From an uncultured Pseudomonadota bacterium (GTDB lineage Bacteria; Pseudomonadota; Gammaproteobacteria; Burkholderiales; Casimicrobiaceae): a stretch of 8,683 nucleotides of DNA. Positions 5,921 through 8,683 of this stretch are shown piece by piece. Position 1 is the stretch's first letter; each line of letters opens with the position of its first letter. The notes beneath the pieces are model-generated. The model did no database searches, was not told the origin of the DNA, and saw only the letters and a list, made by a program, of their open reading frames with translations. Made by a program: the position numbers and the translations under genes. The DNA lies in assembly GCA_937958295.1 (NCBI GenBank), contig CALFEY010000124.1, positions 1 to 8,683 on the forward strand, in the 5' to 3' direction.

Positions 5921-6288
5921 AGGCCCGCATCCTCGTGGTGGATGACAATGCGACCAACCTCAAGTTGGCGTCCGAAGTTCTGGAGATGGAAGGTCACGAA
6001 GTACTACGCGCCATGGATGCCGAGCATGCGCTCATTGTGCTGCGCGGATCCGTCCCCGACCTGATCCTCATGGACATCGCCCTACCCGGCATGGACGGAC
6101 TCGAGTTGACGCGGCGCCTGAAGTCCGACGAGCGCCTGCGCACGGTGCCGATCGTGGCGTTGTCAGCCTTCGCGATGAAAGGCGACGAAGAGAAGGCGCT
6201 GGCCTCCGGCTGCGACGGGTACATCACCAAGCCAATCAGTACACGCACCTTTCCGGCACAGGTGCGAGCCTTTCTGGGCGGGGCCTAA
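5917..6288 (+). CDS. Single-domain response regulator (CheY/DivK-like receiver)
   Basis: The 123-residue product is a stand-alone receiver with no output domain, so it works by protein-protein contact or as a phosphate relay or sink. The receiver set is complete: acidic pair D9-D10 (ILVVDDN), phospho-acceptor D53 (LILMDIALPGMDG), S83 in the usual Thr/Ser switch position (VALSAFA), and K105 in ITKPIS. The LSAFAMKGDEEKALASGCDGY region resembles DivK and other receivers paired with cytoplasmic kinases more than it resembles chemotaxis CheY. The start codon overlaps the end of the kinase gene by 4 bases and only a weak Shine-Dalgarno is present, as expected for translational coupling. The next gene begins 3 bases after its stop. 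Cognate phosphorylation by the adjacent kinase is inferred from gene order. Confidence 0.95.
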   Translation: MKARILVVDDNATNLKLASEVLEMEGHEVLRAMDAEHALIVLRGSVPDLILMDIALPGMDGLELTRRLKSDERLRTVPIVALSAFAMKGDEEKALASGCDGYITKPISTRTFPAQVRAFLGGA

Positions 6289-6291
6289 GCT

Positions 6292-8683
6292 ATGAGGCTC
6301 CTGATCGTCGACGATCATGAACTCAATCTCAAGGTATTGCGCGCGCAGCTCGAAGTCGAGGGCCACGTCGTGGAACTTGCTGCCGACGGCATGGAAGCGC
6401 TGGAGGCCCTGGAGGGCGAAACGTTCGACGGGGTGATTTCCGACATCCTGATGCCACGTATGGATGGCTATCGGTTGTGCATGGAGATCCGAAGCCGCCC
6501 GTCGCTCGCGCGCCTGCCGTTCGTGCTCTATACCAGTACGTACAACTCCCCCGGGGATCGGATGCTGGCCGAGTCCCTGGGCGCGGATGCCTATATCGCC
6601 AAGCCCGCACCCACGTCGCGCATCATGGGGGCGCTCGCCGCGGCGATCCAAAAATGGTCCGGAGGAGATGCGCCGCGCGCGCCGCCATTGATCGAGCCCG
6701 CACCTCTGATGAAGCAATACAATGAAGTGCTGATCCGCAAGCTCGAGGAGAAGGGAGTCGAACTCGAGCGCACGCACGAGGGCCTGCTCGAGACGCAGGC
6801 GCGACTTTCCGGACTGATCGCCTCCGCGATGGACGCCATCATCGCGGTGGACGAGGCGCACCGCATCGTGCTCTTCAATGCGGCCGCGGGCCGGATGTTC
6901 CGCTGCGACCCACACGCGGCGATTGGGCGCGCCATCAACGATTTCATCCCGATGCGATCCCGTGATGTCCACGATCGGCACATAGCTAGCTTCGCCGTCG
7001 AACCTGTGCTGGGCCGATCGATGGGTCCGCGCGATGTCAGCGCGTTACGCGCAGACGGCACCGAGTTCCCGATCGAGGCAAACATTTCGCGGTTGCCTAC
7101 TTCGCGCGGGCAGCTCTTCACCGTATTCATCCGCGACGTCACCGATCGCCGACGCGCGCAGGCGGCGTTACTGCGAAGTGAGGCGGGCCTGCGTCGTGCA
7201 CAGGACGTGGCGCAGATGGCGCATGCCATCGTCAATGCGCTTGGCGAGGTGGAAGAAAGCTCGGAATCGTTCGCGACCTTGATCGGCGTTCCGCACGAAC
7301 ATCTCCCACGGACGACCGCAGGGTGGCTGGAATTTGTCCACCCGGACGACGCGGAGTCGCTGCTGCTGGCTGCAAAGCGCACGCGCGATCTCTGGCAGCG
7401 CACCGATGTCGAGTATCGCCTTCGTTGCGGCGACCAATGGCGGCACGTGCGGCATATCCTGGAACCGCTGGAGAATCGCGGCGATGATGGCAGTATCCGA
7501 ACCTTCAACACCATCCAGGACGTTACCGCCGAGCGCCAGACCCAGGACAAGGTGCGCCAGCTCAATCGCGTCTACGCGGTGCTGAGCGGCATCAACGGTC
7601 TCATCGTCCGAGCCACGGATCGCGACCATCTGCTGCGCGGTGTCTGCAGCATCCTGATCGACACCGGCGGTCTTGCGAAGGCGTGGATAGGCATGGTCGG
7701 CGAAGGCGTCTCCCCTGTGCGCATCGTTGCTTGGGCGGGCACGCCCGATGCGTACTTCGAGGGTCTGCAGGAACGCCTGGTCCTGTACGAAGCGACAAAC
7801 GGGGCAGGCTTGGCGCGCGCCCTTGCCGGCGGCCGGCCAATCATCAGCAACGACATCGCGAACGACGCGTCCCTGCCGGAGCGCGAGAAGCTGCTCGCTT
7901 CGGGCTCGCTGGCGGTTGCGGTGCTGCCACTGATCGTGGCGGAGCGTACGGTCGGCGTGCTCTCGATCCATTCTTCCAGTGTGGGTTTTTTCGACAGCAA
8001 GGAAGCCGACCTGTTGCGTGGCCTGGCCAGCGACATCTCGTTTGCTCTCGACCATCTGATTAAGGCGGAGCGCATCAGCTACCTTGCCACGCACGATGCC
8101 CTGACCGGCCTGCCCAATCGCAGCCTGTTCGCGGAAGTGCTGTCACGACGGCTGTCGGAGCCTGCGCATGACGCCTCTCTGGCGTGCGTCGTCCTGCTCG
8201 ATCTGGTGCGTTTTCGGCGAATCAACGAAACGCTCGGCCGCGGCGCGGGCGACGATCTGCTCGTGCAGGTCGCCACGCGCCTGCACACGCTCGATGCGTC
8301 CGTCGCGCGCGTCGGCTCCGACGTCTTCGCGCTGCTGTTCAAGGATCGCCGTTCCGTCGGCGAACTCGCTCGCGATTTCGAGCACCTGACACATCGCTGC
8401 TTCGGAAAGCCGTTCTATTTGGGTTCCGAGGAGGTTCGGATGGGCTGCCGCCTCGGCGCCGCCGTGCACCCCGGCGACGGTGACATGGCCGAACCCCTAC
8501 TGCGTAACGCCGAGGCCGCCCTGCGCAGGGCACGCACCGCGGTGGAGCCGTTCGTGTTCTACGCAGCCGGCATGAATGCGTCGGCCAACGAGGCGCTTGC
8601 GCTCGAATCAAAGCTCCGGCGCGCTATCGAACACGGCGAGTTCATTCTCTACTACCAACCAAAAGTGCGCATGAGTGATCGCA
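6292..8683 (+). CDS. REC-PAS-PAS-GAF-GGDEF-EAL signalling protein (3' end outside window)
   Basis: The frame is open from ATG 6292 to the window end (797 codons, no stop), so the protein is C-terminally incomplete here. Order: receiver (1-120; D7, D8, phospho-site D51 in VISDILMPRMDG, T81, K104); a probable coiled coil (about 140-175); PAS (about 172-290, ending FIRDVTDRRRA); a PAS_3-like domain (about 300-415, with WLEFVHPDDAE and EYRLR); GAF (about 428-590); GGDEF (about 595-760, with THDALTGLPNRSLF and INETLGRGAGDDLL); and the beginning of an EAL domain (from about 770, LRRAIEHGEFILYYQPKV). The GGDEF signature is GSDVF (675-679), and a usual acidic residue in the DLDxF motif is Val (DLVRF), so cyclase activity is unlikely. 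The domain may bind GTP and regulate the EAL phosphodiesterase, whose catalytic residues lie beyond the window. The start is 3 bases after the receiver gene, indicating an operon. The likely role is phosphorylation-controlled cyclic-di-GMP breakdown. Confidence 0.93.
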   Translation, partial: MRLLIVDDHELNLKVLRAQLEVEGHVVELAADGMEALEALEGETFDGVISDILMPRMDGYRLCMEIRSRPSLARLPFVLYTSTYNSPGDRMLAESLGADAYIAKPAPTSRIMGALAAAIQKWSGGDAPRAPPLIEPAPLMKQYNEVLIRKLEEKGVELERTHEGLLETQARLSGLIASAMDAIIAVDEAHRIVLFNAAAGRMFRCDPHAAIGRAINDFIPMRSRDVHDRHIASFAVEPVLGRSMGPRDVSALRADGTEFPIEANISRLPTSRGQLFTVFIRDVTDRRRAQAALLRSEAGLRRAQDVAQMAHAIVNALGEVEESSESFATLIGVPHEHLPRTTAGWLEFVHPDDAESLLLAAKRTRDLWQRTDVEYRLRCGDQWRHVRHILEPLENRGDDGSIRTFNTIQDVTAERQTQDKVRQLNRVYAVLSGINGLIVRATDRDHLLRGVCSILIDTGGLAKAWIGMVGEGVSPVRIVAWAGTPDAYFEGLQERLVLYEATNGAGLARALAGGRPIISNDIANDASLPEREKLLASGSLAVAVLPLIVAERTVGVLSIHSSSVGFFDSKEADLLRGLASDISFALDHLIKAERISYLATHDALTGLPNRSLFAEVLSRRLSEPAHDASLACVVLLDLVRFRRINETLGRGAGDDLLVQVATRLHTLDASVARVGSDVFALLFKDRRSVGELARDFEHLTHRCFGKPFYLGSEEVRMGCRLGAAVHPGDGDMAEPLLRNAEAALRRARTAVEPFVFYAAGMNASANEALALESKLRRAIEHGEFILYYQPKVRMSDR

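Noticed and set aside
6163..8094. Several long minus-strand frames opposite the receiver and REC-PAS-GAF-GGDEF gene
   Set aside because: The plus strand is open for 797 codons with a complete series of recognisable domains, so these are shadows.

Overview
The window is a GC-rich chromosomal segment that looks proteobacterial, most probably betaproteobacterial. The basis for this is the high GC content, a tRNA-Ser gene with an encoded CCA end and a GC-rich discriminator after its -10 box, a sigma-54-type promoter, and the style of the multi-PAS / GGDEF-EAL signalling genes. The taxonomic placement is an inference from style, not from a marker gene.

Left part (1-2220), all on the plus strand: the last 62 codons of an unrecognised gene; a periplasmic Cu/Zn superoxide dismutase (sodC, 387-911) with every metal ligand present; and an exported serine hydrolase of the class C beta-lactamase / DD-peptidase fold (1027-2172), which ends at a good intrinsic terminator.

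Middle part (2220-4440): a complete tRNA-Ser(GGA) gene (2435-2525) preceded by a structured leader. Next, on the minus strand, come a gene for an exported protein of unknown function (2637-3380) and a decayed IS3-family transposase (about 3396-3745). That remnant lacks its central catalytic part and continues in a second frame. About 700 bases without a credible gene follow. A tRNA gene, an orphan secreted protein, an IS scar and non-coding DNA together look like an accessory segment beside a tRNA integration hot spot, but no attachment-site repeat is visible in the window.

Right part (4442-8683), plus strand: a tightly packed signalling operon. It encodes a soluble PAS-PAS hybrid-free histidine kinase (TTG start behind a perfect Shine-Dalgarno), a single-domain DivK/CheY-like receiver that overlaps it by 4 bases, and, 3 bases further on, a long REC-PAS-PAS-GAF-GGDEF-EAL protein running off the window end. 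The last gene is open for 797 codons with no stop. Its GGDEF signature is degenerate (GSDVF), so it probably has no cyclase activity and acts through the EAL domain, most of which lies outside the window. One kinase next to two receivers suggests a branched phosphorelay feeding cyclic-di-GMP turnover. A near-perfect sigma-54 (-24/-12) promoter lies about 275 bases upstream of the kinase start, so the operon may be RpoN-dependent with a long leader.
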